Source of the DNA: Thermoplasmata archaeon | GTDB taxonomy: Archaea > Thermoplasmatota > Thermoplasmata > Lutacidiplasmatales > UBA184 | Length of the DNA stretch: 22,523 nucleotides | Assembly: GCA_021798415.1 (NCBI GenBank) | Contig: JAJZGO010000015.1 | Span: 1-22,523, forward strand | Direction: 5' to 3' | Translations under genes and position numbers: made by a program | In this document: piece by piece, positions 6,597-14,268 of the stretch | Numbering within the stretch: position 1 is the stretch's first letter | How the letters are laid out: each line of letters opens with the position of its first letter | The notes under the pieces: generated by a model | Seen by the model: only the letters and a program-made list of their open reading frames with translations | The model's database searches: none | What the model was told of the DNA's origin: nothing

Positions 6597-9015
6597 CGTC
6601 GCCCGACGCCCCGGGGAGCTCGGCGGCTAGCGTGGAGTAGTCCCGGCCCTCCCAACGGTCCGCGAGCGGCCAGAAGAACGTGAACGTCCACGTCCGCCCG
6701 GCGGAGCCGAGCGCGGCGAGGTCCGCGAAGTGAAGGCCGAGCGACGTCTCGGTCGAGTCGACGTCGATCGCGCTGCGCCAGCCGTCGTCGCTCGCGTGCA
6801 GTCGGAACGGTTGGCCGGCGATCACCCTCAGGCGGGCACCGGGGTCGATCGTGCGCGGCCGTCGGTTGAACTTCCAGACCTCGAGCGGCGGGCGCGCCGC
6901 GCGGTCGAGGACGTAGCGGTCGGTGACCTCGGGGATGCGGTCGAAGACCTTCCCGTCGGCGGCCGAGCGCAGGAGCGTCAGGTACTCCGCGTGCGCCCAG
7001 ACGAGCGGCATCGCGGCCTCGGTCGGGCGGCCGAGGGCGAGGTGGAGGGCCGGGCGGTCGGCCGCGTCCCAGACCTGTTCGGTGAGGAGCCCGGTCGGGG
7101 TCGCGAACCTCTCGAGAGCTCGGAGGTACGGCCCCGGGTCCTGACCGAGCGCGAGCTCGTACATCCCCCGCTCCCCGGTGAGGAGCGGCCACGCCCGTCC
7201 CACCCCCCAGCGGGTGAACGGTCCCCCGTCGTCCCGTTGGCCGTACCCGTCGTGGTTGTACCGCCGCCAGACCGGCCCGTAGGGCGTGTCGACCCGCAGG
7301 ACCTCGTCGACCACGCGGACGGAGGCCCGGACCAGGGGGTCGTCCGCCCGTCGGATCCCGTAGCGGACGAGGTCGAGGAACCCACCGTCGACGACCTCGC
7401 TCGCGGGGAAGACGTTCGGCACCCCGGGCGGGAGGTTCGGGAGGGTCAGCAGGCCGAGGTCGGGGCCCTCGTCCGGCTCGACGTCGTCGACCGAGACGGG
7501 ACGAAGGCGCACGTAGTGCCGGGGCACGTCGGCGACCAACGAGCCGCGCGAGGTCGTGGTCCACGGGTCGACCTTGGCTTCGAGGAAGTCCGCGTACTCC
7601 TGGACGAACGTCGCGGTCGTCGCGTCGCCTCGCTCGCGCGCGAAGTGGGCGGCGACCGTGAGCGCGGCGATGCACGCCGCCAGCGTGGACGGCGAGTACC
7701 CGCCGACCTCCTCCCAGCGGTCCTCCTGGGTCGCGGGGCCGTGCTCGACGAGGAAGCGCGCCGCCCGGCGGACCATCGGGTGCGGGTCGAACTGCTCGAG
7801 CGCCCCCGCCGCACGCAGGCGCGAGGCGAGGAGGATCGGGAGCGCGACCTCGTCGAGCTGGATCCCCTGCCAGTAGGCCGTCCCGTCGACCCAGAAGTTC
7901 TGAGGGAACCCCCCGTCGGGCCGCTGGCGCGTCGCGAGGTAGACGAGCGCCCGGAGCGGGGCCTCGACGTTCCCCGAGGCGAGGAGCGCGGTCGCGGTGT
8001 GGACGAGGTCGCGGGTCCAGACGAGGTGGTAGCCGCCCGGGTCCTCGTCGCCCTTCGAGGCGCCCCACGGGATCGAGAGCGATGCGATGAAGGCGCCCGG
8101 GAAGACCTTGTCCTCGTGGGCGAGGAGGATCGACCGGCTCGCGCGGTAGAGGCGCCCCCGGTCGTGCGCAGCCCGGTCGATCGGGAGCGCGTGCATCGCC
8201 GGGCGGTTCCACTGCTCGACGAACCGGCGGTGGTGGACCTCGAACGGCGTGCTCAGCGACTGGAAGAGCGTCGTGACGGCGGCCGGTACCGACTCGCCGA
8301 AAGCGAGCCCGAGCGTGAACGAGGACCGTCCGTCGTGGGGGATCTCCCCCGTCAGCGCGACGTTGCCGTTCGACGCTCGGTCGAACTCCCACGTGAGCGA
8401 CCGATGCTGGGCGAGGTCGGTCCACCCGTCGCTCGCCCCTACGTAACCGACCGAGGAGCGGACGAACGGACGCCGGCTCGCGAGCGCGAGGGCGACGCCG
8501 TTGTGCTCCGCGGTGAGGACCGGCTGCCCGAGGATGTCGTAGACGGTCGCCGTGTTCCCCCAGCCCGAGACGTCGAGGTGGGGGGCCGCCAGCACGAAGA
8601 GGCGCAGCTGCTGCTCGAGCTCGGGCCTCAGGACCTCGAAGCGCGTGTGGAGCAAGAGGCAGGGAAGGTGGGGGTCGCCGATCACCGACTTGCGGAGCCG
8701 GTACCGCCCCTCGGGATCCTCCGCCCGGGTCTCGTAGGCGAGGGCGTGGTCGGCGGGCCGCTCGGTGACCGTCTTTAGGTGACGTTTCTCCTCGTGGAAG
8801 AACGTCTCGCCGTCGGTCACGAGGAACTCGAGGTCGCGCAGCTGGGGCCGGTCGATCCGGGGAAAGTAGACCTCGGTGACGATCCCCCTCCAGACCGTGA
8901 ACCAAAGCCGCGAGTCGGCGGAGTAGGCCGTCCCGACGCCCTCCTTGTTGCTGTGGGACCAGCGAGGAGGCATCCCGGGAGCCCCGAACGCGTTCCGGTC
9001 GCCTCGAGGTTCCAT
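6583..9015 (-). CDS. GH15 glucoamylase/glucodextranase-like glycoside hydrolase
   Basis: An 810-residue GH15 enzyme, hydrolysing terminal alpha-glucosidic bonds from non-reducing ends. The N-terminal beta-sandwich (about 1-270) opens with GAPGMPPRWSHSNKEGVGTAYS, as in glucodextranases and long prokaryotic glucoamylases. The (alpha/alpha)6 barrel follows: WTRDLVHT (333-340), RQRPDGGFPQNFWVDG, QLDEVALPILLA, then the general acid in RWEEVGGYSPST (E435) and the general base in GLLTEQVWD (E646). Both catalytic glutamates are therefore present. From about 700 to the end there is an extra beta-rich domain (KFNRRPRTIDPGARLRVIAG onward), as in glucodextranase. No signal peptide is seen, so it is probably cytoplasmic, acting on internal alpha-glucan or trehalose-like substrates. 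The ATG at 9015 is chosen because an earlier in-frame start (9168) would overlap glmM. GH15 trehalase is the main alternative. Confidence 0.92.
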   Translation of the reverse strand: MEPRGDRNAFGAPGMPPRWSHSNKEGVGTAYSADSRLWFTVWRGIVTEVYFPRIDRPQLRDLEFLVTDGETFFHEEKRHLKTVTERPADHALAYETRAEDPEGRYRLRKSVIGDPHLPCLLLHTRFEVLRPELEQQLRLFVLAAPHLDVSGWGNTATVYDILGQPVLTAEHNGVALALASRRPFVRSSVGYVGASDGWTDLAQHRSLTWEFDRASNGNVALTGEIPHDGRSSFTLGLAFGESVPAAVTTLFQSLSTPFEVHHRRFVEQWNRPAMHALPIDRAAHDRGRLYRASRSILLAHEDKVFPGAFIASLSIPWGASKGDEDPGGYHLVWTRDLVHTATALLASGNVEAPLRALVYLATRQRPDGGFPQNFWVDGTAYWQGIQLDEVALPILLASRLRAAGALEQFDPHPMVRRAARFLVEHGPATQEDRWEEVGGYSPSTLAACIAALTVAAHFARERGDATTATFVQEYADFLEAKVDPWTTTSRGSLVADVPRHYVRLRPVSVDDVEPDEGPDLGLLTLPNLPPGVPNVFPASEVVDGGFLDLVRYGIRRADDPLVRASVRVVDEVLRVDTPYGPVWRRYNHDGYGQRDDGGPFTRWGVGRAWPLLTGERGMYELALGQDPGPYLRALERFATPTGLLTEQVWDAADRPALHLALGRPTEAAMPLVWAHAEYLTLLRSAADGKVFDRIPEVTDRYVLDRAARPPLEVWKFNRRPRTIDPGARLRVIAGQPFRLHASDDGWRSAIDVDSTETSLGLHFADLAALGSAGRTWTFTFFWPLADRWEGRDYSTLAAELPGASGDVTRP

Positions 9016-9072
9016 GCGTTCGCCCTTCGGCTCTCCCACGTGGGGGGATGTTTTGAGGTTTGGCGACGCGGG

Positions 9073-9109
9073 GGTCCGCGGACCGACGGCCGGGCGGGAG
9101 GCCCGGCCG
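9073..9109. terminator. Hairpin-forming sequence after glmM
   Basis: Directly after the glmM stop on the minus strand lie perfect 8-base arms, cggccggg (9087-9094) and cccggccg (9102-9109), around a 7-base loop. A 12-base palindrome, ggtccgcggacc, follows at 9073-9084. Either may structure the 3' end of the glmM transcript. No U-run follows in the transcript sense, so termination is tentative. An A-rich patch at about 9045-9060 (minus-strand reading) could carry the promoter of the glycosidase gene. Confidence 0.3.
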
Positions 9110-9115
9110 ATCGGG

Positions 9116-10492
9116 TCAGGCGGTCTCTTGAGCCTGCGCGACGGCCGCCCGGACGACGGCGAGTCCATGGTCGGCGATGCGGCGCGCGGTCGCCGGGTCC
9201 TTCGACTCGGCGAAGATGCGGAAGAGCGGCTCGGTCCCCGAGGGTCGGATCAGGACCCAGCCGCCCTCGCGGAACGCCTTGACGCCGTCGATCGTGACGA
9301 CACGGTCGCTGTCGCGCTCGAGCGCGCTCGCGACCCGGTCCTGTACGGCCGACCGCAACGGGGCGGGACACGCGGTCTTCTCCTTCACCAGCGTGTAGCG
9401 GGGAAGGTCCCGAAGGAGCTCGGCGAGCGAGGCCCCCCGGCGGGCCATCATCTCGAGGACCGCGGCGGCGGTCATCGCGCCGTCGCGCGCCAGCTGGTGC
9501 TTCGGTAGGATCAGCCCGCCGTTCTCCTCGCCACCGAAGACCGCGTGGTGTTCGAGCATCGCGCGCGTGACGGCCGGGGAGCCGACGCGCGTGTACAGGA
9601 CCGTCCCGTTCAGCGGGCCGACCGCGTCCTCGACGGCCTGCGACGCCGACACCGGGGTCACCACGACCCCGCCGCGCGCCCGCTCGACCGCGTCCCGGGC
9701 GAGCAGCGTGAGGATCTCCTCGCCCGGAACGTAGCGGCCCCCCGCCTCGACAAAGACCGCCCGGTCCGCGTCCCCGTCGTGCGCGATGCCGAGGTCGGCA
9801 CCGACCGCGGGGACGATCCGCCGGAGGTCGACGAGGTTCGCCTCGGTCGGCTCGGAGAGATGGCCCGGGAACGTGCCGTCCGCCTGCCCGTTGAGCGAGA
9901 TGACCCGGCATCCGAGCCGGCGCAGAAGCGTCGGGCTCGTGACCGTCGACGCTCCGTTGCCGCAGTCGAGCACGACCGTGAGGCGCCGCGCGGCGATCGC
10001 CCGGACGTCGACCTGGCCCAGGATGGCGTCCACGTACCGGCCCGCGCCCGACGGGTCGGTGGTCACCTCGCCGACCCGGTCGAACGGCACGGCCGGCGCC
10101 TCCCCCCGCTCGACGGCCGCCTCGATGGCCTCCTCGACCGACCGGGGGACCTCGAGGCCGTCGGCGGCGATGCACTTCACCCCATTGAACTCGGGCGGAT
10201 TGTGCGAGGCCGTCAGGATGACGCCCAGCTGCGCACGGTGGTGGACGACCATCCACTGGACCGCGGGGGTCGGAAGGAGGCCGACGTCGACCACCCGGTG
10301 GCCCGCGAGCGCGAGCGTCGCGCTCGCGATCTGGGCGAACGCGAGGCTCGACGTCCGGGCGTCCCGCCCGACGACGATCGGGGCACCGACCGGCACCTGG
10401 GCGGCGATCGCCCCGACGACCCTCGTGACGAACGGGGCCGTGAGCGTCTCTCCGACCACCTCGCGGATCCCGTTCGTCCCGAAAAGCCGCAC
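9116..10492 (-). CDS. glmM: Phosphoglucosamine mutase (GlmM-like phosphohexomutase)
   Basis: Alpha-D-phosphohexomutase of 458 residues, converting glucosamine-6-phosphate to glucosamine-1-phosphate on the way to UDP-GlcNAc; phosphomannomutase activity is a possible alternative or addition. All four family motifs are visible: TASHNPPEFNG with the phosphoserine S96, the metal loop DGDADR (239-244), the sugar-binding GEENGG (321-326), and the phosphate-binding RPSGTEP (416-422) followed by LFRIFAES. The N-terminal LFGTNGIRE is characteristic of archaeal GlmM-type enzymes. The start is a GTG at 10492, directly before LFGTNG, with a TATA-like box about 41 bases upstream shared with a divergent gene. 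Length and motifs are normal and the enzyme should be active. In archaea the product feeds N-glycan and glycolipid synthesis. Confidence 0.93.
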   Translation of the reverse strand: MRLFGTNGIREVVGETLTAPFVTRVVGAIAAQVPVGAPIVVGRDARTSSLAFAQIASATLALAGHRVVDVGLLPTPAVQWMVVHHRAQLGVILTASHNPPEFNGVKCIAADGLEVPRSVEEAIEAAVERGEAPAVPFDRVGEVTTDPSGAGRYVDAILGQVDVRAIAARRLTVVLDCGNGASTVTSPTLLRRLGCRVISLNGQADGTFPGHLSEPTEANLVDLRRIVPAVGADLGIAHDGDADRAVFVEAGGRYVPGEEILTLLARDAVERARGGVVVTPVSASQAVEDAVGPLNGTVLYTRVGSPAVTRAMLEHHAVFGGEENGGLILPKHQLARDGAMTAAAVLEMMARRGASLAELLRDLPRYTLVKEKTACPAPLRSAVQDRVASALERDSDRVVTIDGVKAFREGGWVLIRPSGTEPLFRIFAESKDPATARRIADHGLAVVRAAVAQAQETA

Positions 10493-10529
10493 GTCCGTCC
10501 CTGCCGTCCCGCGATGGGACGGGACCCTC

Positions 10530-10537
10530 CTATATGA
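10530..10537. promoter_or_regulatory. Shared TATA-like element between divergent genes
   Basis: The sequence ctatatga is near-symmetric and lies 41-43 bases from both start codons: GTG at 10492 on the minus strand (glmM) and GTG at 10576 on the plus strand (nuclease-like gene). It is the only AT-rich hexamer of its kind in the 83-base gap, apart from gtaaatc at about 10549. A small inverted repeat, gtccc (10506-10510) and gggac (10516-10520), lies on the glmM side. Confidence 0.4.
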
Positions 10538-10575
10538 CTGCCAAGGGGTAAATCCCGGGTCGGGGGTCGGCGGTC

Positions 10576-11052
10576 GTGGTGCCGTCCCGCTGGCTCGCGG
10601 ACGAGATGGTGGGACGCCTCGCCCGGTACCTGAGGTTCGTCGGGCTCGATACCCTCTACGCGCGGGGCCTCTCGGACGAAGAGATCCTCCGCCGAGCCTC
10701 CGAGGAAGGCCGCATCCTCGTGACGCGCGACCGGGCGCTCGCCCGCCGTGCCCCCCGGGCGGTCCTTCTCACGAGCCCCCGGCTTTCCGAGCAGTGGGCG
10801 CAGGTTCGCGCCGCGCACCCGGAGGTTCCCTTCGAGGTCCGGTTCGACCGCTGCACCGAGTGCAACGGGCTTCTGCGGGTCGAGGACCCCGCGTCGGCCG
10901 CTTCGTGGCCCGAAGGGGTGCCCCGCGACCGCGTCGCGAACGGCCTCGCGATCTACCGGTGCGAGGCGTGCGGCCACCTCTACTGGGAAGGGACCCACAC
11001 GGCCCGTATCCGCACCCAGCTCGCGGTGTGGGCCGGCGAGGCACGGGAATGA
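10576..11052 (+). CDS. Mut7-C (PIN-like) RNase domain protein with zinc ribbon
   Basis: A 158-residue protein matching the Mut7-C family, a PIN-like nuclease domain followed by a zinc ribbon. The N-terminal WLADEMVGRLARYLRFVGLDTLY contains the first acidic residue (D9) and the family's signature. ILVTRD (47-52) gives the second acidic position and the TRD motif before the helix ALARRA. The C-terminal half has two CxxC knuckles (C93/C96 and C129/C132) in RCTECNG and RCEACGHLYWEGTH, which would bind one zinc. Such proteins are thought to act as RNases or RNA-binding factors, but their targets in archaea are not established. Start is GTG at 10576 or the adjacent GTG at 10579. The stop overlaps the next gene's start (ATGA at 11049-11052), so the two are translationally coupled, pointing to a role in RNA metabolism. 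Confidence 0.87.
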   Translation: MVPSRWLADEMVGRLARYLRFVGLDTLYARGLSDEEILRRASEEGRILVTRDRALARRAPRAVLLTSPRLSEQWAQVRAAHPEVPFEVRFDRCTECNGLLRVEDPASAASWPEGVPRDRVANGLAIYRCEACGHLYWEGTHTARIRTQLAVWAGEARE

Positions 11053-12059
11053 TCCGAGTGTACGTCGAGCCGTCCGGAGAGAGCCCGGCCCTGGCGGAAG
11101 CGGAGGCCGTCGCCGCGGCCGAGGCCCTCGGAGGTCGGGCGACCGGGGCCGCGAGCGACGTCGACGGTCTCGTCCCGGTCGAGCTTCCCGACAGCGTGCG
11201 GGCCGACCAGCTCGCGGACCGTCTCGCCCTCGCGCACCGCTGCCTCTCCCGGGTCGCCGCGACGGAGCCCGCCGAGCTCGCCGCGGCCGGCGAGGGCGCC
11301 CTCGGCGACACGGCCGCATTCCGCCGCCTCGGACGGCCGGGCGCGGCCGCCGATACGGGGGTCCTCGTCGCCGGCCGGGCCTACAAGTCCGCCGGGGGCC
11401 GTATCGACCTCGGCGCGCCCCGGCGGCGGTTCTGGCTCGCCCGGGACGGGAGCGGGGTCGATCGCCTTCTCGAGGAGGTCGGGACCATCGACCGTGCGGC
11501 GGCGTCGCGACGACGGATGCCGCTCCTCCCGTTCCGCCGCCCGGTGAGCCTCGCGCCGCGGCTCGCGCGGGCCGCGGCGAACCTCGCGCGCGTGCGGCCC
11601 GGGGACCGGGTGCTCGACCCGTTCCTCGGCACGGGCGCGCTGCTCGCCGAGGCGGGCCTGCTCGGCGGCCGGCTCTACGGGATCGACCGCGATGCGACGA
11701 TGGTCCGGGGGGCGCTCGCGAACTTCGCGCACCTCGGCGTCTCGGCGGAGGAGCTCGTCGTCGGCGACGCGGCGACGGCCGGCTTCGCGTCCGCGACGGG
11801 CCGGTTCCGCGCCGTGCTCACCGACCCGCCGTACGGCCGCTCTTCGAGCACGGGCGCGGAGTCCGCCGACCGCCTGATCGCGCGGACGGTCCCCCGGTGG
11901 GGCGAGCGACTGGGCGCGGGGGGGCGCGTCGTCCTGATCGTTCCGTCGGGGGCCGAAGCGCTTGCGTCCCCGTTCGAGCTCCGGCTCGCGGTGGCGGTCC
12001 GGGTCCACCGGAGCCTCACGCGCGAGTTCCGGGTCTACGAGCGGGCGGGGGGCGCCTGA
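11049..12059 (+). CDS. tRNA (guanine-10 N2)-methyltransferase family (Trm-G10/Trm11-like)
   Basis: A 336-residue SAM-dependent RNA methyltransferase. The C-terminal Rossmann-fold domain shows motif I, VLDPFLGTGALLAEA (188-202), the acidic motif II GIDRD (211-215), and the catalytic motif IV DPPYG (259-263) followed by RSSS, exactly as in Trm-G10 enzymes that make m2G and m2,2G at position 10 of tRNA. It is preceded by PFRRPVSLAPRLARAAANLARV, the lead-in typical of this family. The N-terminal 150 residues would be the THUMP-type RNA-binding region, although divergent and Ala/Arg-rich. The ATG at 11049 overlaps the stop of the Mut7-C gene. The frame could be opened much further upstream, but that would run through the glmM region and is not supported. 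Target position is inferred from the family. Confidence 0.88.
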   Translation: MIRVYVEPSGESPALAEAEAVAAAEALGGRATGAASDVDGLVPVELPDSVRADQLADRLALAHRCLSRVAATEPAELAAAGEGALGDTAAFRRLGRPGAAADTGVLVAGRAYKSAGGRIDLGAPRRRFWLARDGSGVDRLLEEVGTIDRAAASRRRMPLLPFRRPVSLAPRLARAAANLARVRPGDRVLDPFLGTGALLAEAGLLGGRLYGIDRDATMVRGALANFAHLGVSAEELVVGDAATAGFASATGRFRAVLTDPPYGRSSSTGAESADRLIARTVPRWGERLGAGGRVVLIVPSGAEALASPFELRLAVAVRVHRSLTREFRVYERAGGA

Positions 12060-12068
12060 CCCGGCCGG

Positions 12069-13646
12069 TCAGAGGAACAGCGGAGAGAACGATGCGCTCG
12101 CGGGCTGCGCCCCCGAGGGGGCACAGAACTGGGTCGCCGAGAGGACGAGCGTCGCCTGCCGGGCGAGCTCGGAGTCGGAGAACTCGACCGCGATCGGGAC
12201 CTTGTAGGCGGTCGTCTCGTCGACCGTGACGAAGTCGCTCTGGGGAAGCGTCACCGACGCTCCGGTGAGGACGACGGTGGTGCCGCCCGGCAGGAAGAAC
12301 CGCCAGGTCGCGTTCGCGGCCCACTCCTGGAACGCCGTGCCCGTGAGGTAGACCCCCGTCGCGTTCGTGACGTTCGTCACCGCGGCGCTCAGCCCGTAGC
12401 CGTGCGGGAACTGGTCGCCGTTCGCGAGCGTCGCCGTGAGGTTCGCGGCGACCTGGGCGCCCGGCGGGAGCGAGACGGGCACCGCCGAGCTCGCGTTCTG
12501 GAACGAGACGGACCCGGGCGGGACCGCGAGCGGCACGACGACGAACCCCGTCACGAGGAGCACGAGGACGAGGCCACCGATCGCGTAGCGCGTCGACCCG
12601 AGCGGCGTGAGGTCGTTGAGCGGCGGGGGATGGCGGAAGCCGAGGATCAGGATCAGGACCGCGAAGAAGAGCCAGCCCGTGTAGAAGAGGCCGAGGCCGA
12701 AGAGCAGGACGACGACCCCGTAGCTGACGAAGCGGGCCCGCTCGCCGAAGAGGGCTCGGAAGACGTGGCCGCCGTCGAGCTGGCCCGCCGGCAGGAGGTT
12801 GATGGCCGTGACGAAGATCCCGACCCAGCCGGCGAGCGCGAGCGGGTGGAGGTTCACGAGGTTCGGCGGGAAGAACTGCGCGAGCAGGAACCAGAAGATC
12901 GGCGTGCCGACCTCGAGGTTCCCGTAGCTCTGGCCGAGGATCGTCGGGCCGCAGTACGTCGCGGGAAGGACCGGGGCGTGGATCGAGAGGTAGAGGCCGG
13001 CGATCGCGATCGGCACCGACGCGAGGAACCCCGCGACCGGACCGGCGGCGCCGATGTCGAAGAGCGTCTTGCGGTCGGGGAACGGCTCGCGGATGCTGAC
13101 GAACGCCCCGAGCGTCCCGAAGAGGAACGGCGGCGGGACCGGCACGAAGTACGGCAGCGAGGCCTCGACGTGGCGTCGCCGCGCCATCACGTAGTGGGCG
13201 GACTCGTGCAGGCCGAGGATCGTCATCACCGGCGCGGCGAAGTAGAGCGCCCCGAGGAGGAAATCGTTCGGCGTGAGGGCCGTCCCGCCGACGTACGTGA
13301 GCCAGATGAGCGCCCCCGCGAACGCGGTCGTCGCGACCGTCCCGGCGAGGAGAAGGAGGTTGATCCAGATCCGCGGCCGGCCCGTGCGCGAGCGCCGGAC
13401 GACCTCGATGAAGTCCTCGCCCGACTGGCGTCGGACGAGGGGGATGTAGCCGAGCCCCCAGAGCTCCTGGCGCAGGCGGTCGAACTTCTCGGCGAGCTCC
13501 GTGCGGTCGACGTGGACGGCGAGCAGGAGCGACTGCGGCCCGACCCGCGTCTCGTAGACGGGAAAGTACGCCGCGACGATCGCCCGGATCTTCTCGAGCT
13601 CGGTGGCTCCCGAGGACGGGAGCGGTCCCGGACCCGCGGCGGTCAT
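12069..13646 (-). CDS. Site-2-protease-like M50 metalloprotease with exported C-terminal domain
   Basis: Intramembrane zinc metalloprotease of 525 residues. The HExxH zinc motif is HESAH (147-151) inside a hydrophobic segment, and the third ligand is in NLLPAGQLDGGH (283-294). Both lie in membrane spans, as in site-2 proteases that cut transmembrane regulators. The N-terminal 90 residues (ELEKIRAIVAAYFPVYETRV onward) are a soluble alpha/beta domain found in many archaeal members. About seven spans fill residues 93-377. The last roughly 145 residues form a polar beta-rich domain, probably outside the cell, carrying five N-x-S/T sites (NAS, NLT, NVT, NAT, NAT). A tail of this size is not part of the minimal protease. 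It starts four bases after the DUF5611-like gene, in an apparent two-gene operon. Substrate unknown. Confidence 0.92.
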   Translation of the reverse strand: MTAAGPGPLPSSGATELEKIRAIVAAYFPVYETRVGPQSLLLAVHVDRTELAEKFDRLRQELWGLGYIPLVRRQSGEDFIEVVRRSRTGRPRIWINLLLLAGTVATTAFAGALIWLTYVGGTALTPNDFLLGALYFAAPVMTILGLHESAHYVMARRRHVEASLPYFVPVPPPFLFGTLGAFVSIREPFPDRKTLFDIGAAGPVAGFLASVPIAIAGLYLSIHAPVLPATYCGPTILGQSYGNLEVGTPIFWFLLAQFFPPNLVNLHPLALAGWVGIFVTAINLLPAGQLDGGHVFRALFGERARFVSYGVVVLLFGLGLFYTGWLFFAVLILILGFRHPPPLNDLTPLGSTRYAIGGLVLVLLVTGFVVVPLAVPPGSVSFQNASSAVPVSLPPGAQVAANLTATLANGDQFPHGYGLSAAVTNVTNATGVYLTGTAFQEWAANATWRFFLPGGTTVVLTGASVTLPQSDFVTVDETTAYKVPIAVEFSDSELARQATLVLSATQFCAPSGAQPASASFSPLFL

Positions 13647-13650
13647 ACCG

Positions 13651-13977
13651 TCAGGCCCCCGATGTCGGCCCTCCGGCGGACTTGCGGAGCCGCCGGGCTC
13701 GCTCCTTCGAGCTGTACCCGGTCGTCTCCTCGAGAAAGCGGTTGTACCGACCGATCGTGTCGCGGGCGACGTCCTCGGCGACCTTCGCGTTCATCGTGAC
13801 GTCGACGAGGAGCGCCCGGTTCTGCCCGCGGACGACGAGGCGGGAGATCGCGCCGCAGCGGGTGCTCACCGAGTCGCCCTGGGTCTCGGCCGAACCGAAG
13901 TGCGCCGTGACGAGCCGGGCGAGCGACTCGGGCGCGAGCTGGGCGCGGTGGCTCGCACGGACCGGGTAGGTCTGCAC
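13651..13977 (-). CDS. DUF5611-like small archaeal protein
   Basis: A 108-residue basic soluble protein. I recognise the layout MQTYPVRASHRAQL ... GAISRLVV ... DTIGRYNRFLEETTGYSSKERARRL, which matches the small archaeal family I know as DUF5611, seen in Thermoplasmata and methanogens. The RYNRFLEETTGYSSKER helix is its most recognisable part. No catalytic motif is evident and its function is unknown. The GTG start at 13977 is supported by a TATA-like box about 25-30 bases upstream, implying a leaderless transcript. The stop is followed after four bases by the ATG of the site-2 protease, so the two are probably co-transcribed and possibly functionally linked. Family name from memory; the identity should be read as likely rather than proven. 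Confidence 0.75.
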   Translation of the reverse strand: MQTYPVRASHRAQLAPESLARLVTAHFGSAETQGDSVSTRCGAISRLVVRGQNRALLVDVTMNAKVAEDVARDTIGRYNRFLEETTGYSSKERARRLRKSAGGPTSGA

Positions 13978-14000
13978 GGGAACGCGCGAGCCCGGTACTC

Positions 14001-14008
14001 GATAAAAG
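14001..14008 (-). promoter_or_regulatory. TATA-like box for the DUF5611/protease operon
   Basis: Read on the minus strand, cttttatc lies 25-30 bases upstream of the GTG at 13977, within an otherwise GC-rich 69-base gap. This is the expected position for a leaderless archaeal promoter. Confidence 0.5.
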
Positions 14009-14046
14009 CTCTCGCGGGTCGACCGCGCCGCGGGGGTTCCGCGGGC

Positions 14047-14268
14047 CTAAACCGTCTCGACCTCGACCAGCACCCGGAGCCCCCGGAGCTGTCGGGAGAT
14101 CTCGTCCGAGAGGTCGAGGACCTGGTCCCGGGTCGCCGAGCCCTGCCAGTCGTAGACGAAGTCGTAGTTGCCCTGCGTCGGCAGAAACCCGCACGACCGG
14201 AGGCGGTCGGCGACCGCGGACGGCTTCGCTCCCTCGCTTCCGAACGAGACGCGCAGGTAGGTCTCCAT
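14047..14268 (-). CDS. Small conserved archaeal protein, unknown function
   Basis: A 73-residue protein beginning METYLRVSFGSEGAKPSAVADRL, with a central GNYDFVYDW and a final RGLRVLVEVETV. The pattern predicts a small alpha/beta fold: strand, helix, two strands, helix, strand, ferredoxin-like. It resembles short uncharacterised archaeal proteins with a YDFVY core, but I cannot name a family. Its ATG shares one base with the stop of the coaD gene (TGATG on the minus strand), so translation is probably coupled. The frame continues open upstream inside coaD, but that part is arginine-rich shadow text; the ATG at 14268 is where protein-like composition begins. A ferredoxin-like fold would fit binding of a small ligand or a regulatory (ACT-like) role, as a guess. 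Confidence 0.72.
   Translation of the reverse strand: METYLRVSFGSEGAKPSAVADRLRSCGFLPTQGNYDFVYDWQGSATRDQVLDLSDEISRQLRGLRVLVEVETV

Noticed and set aside
6730..8778. Plus-strand open frame of 682 codons opposite the GH15 gene
   Set aside because: No recognisable domain, and the composition (Val/Arg/Glu/Asp) is typical of an antisense frame; the minus strand has full GH15 catalytic motifs.
9786..11048. Extension of the tRNA methyltransferase frame far upstream
   Set aside because: The frame happens to be open but runs antisense to glmM and across the Mut7-C gene; the ATG at 11049 with stop-start overlap is the supported start.
12402..13799. Plus-strand open frame of 465 codons opposite the protease
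   Set aside because: Consists almost only of Glu, Arg and Asp, the antisense image of hydrophobic membrane segments.
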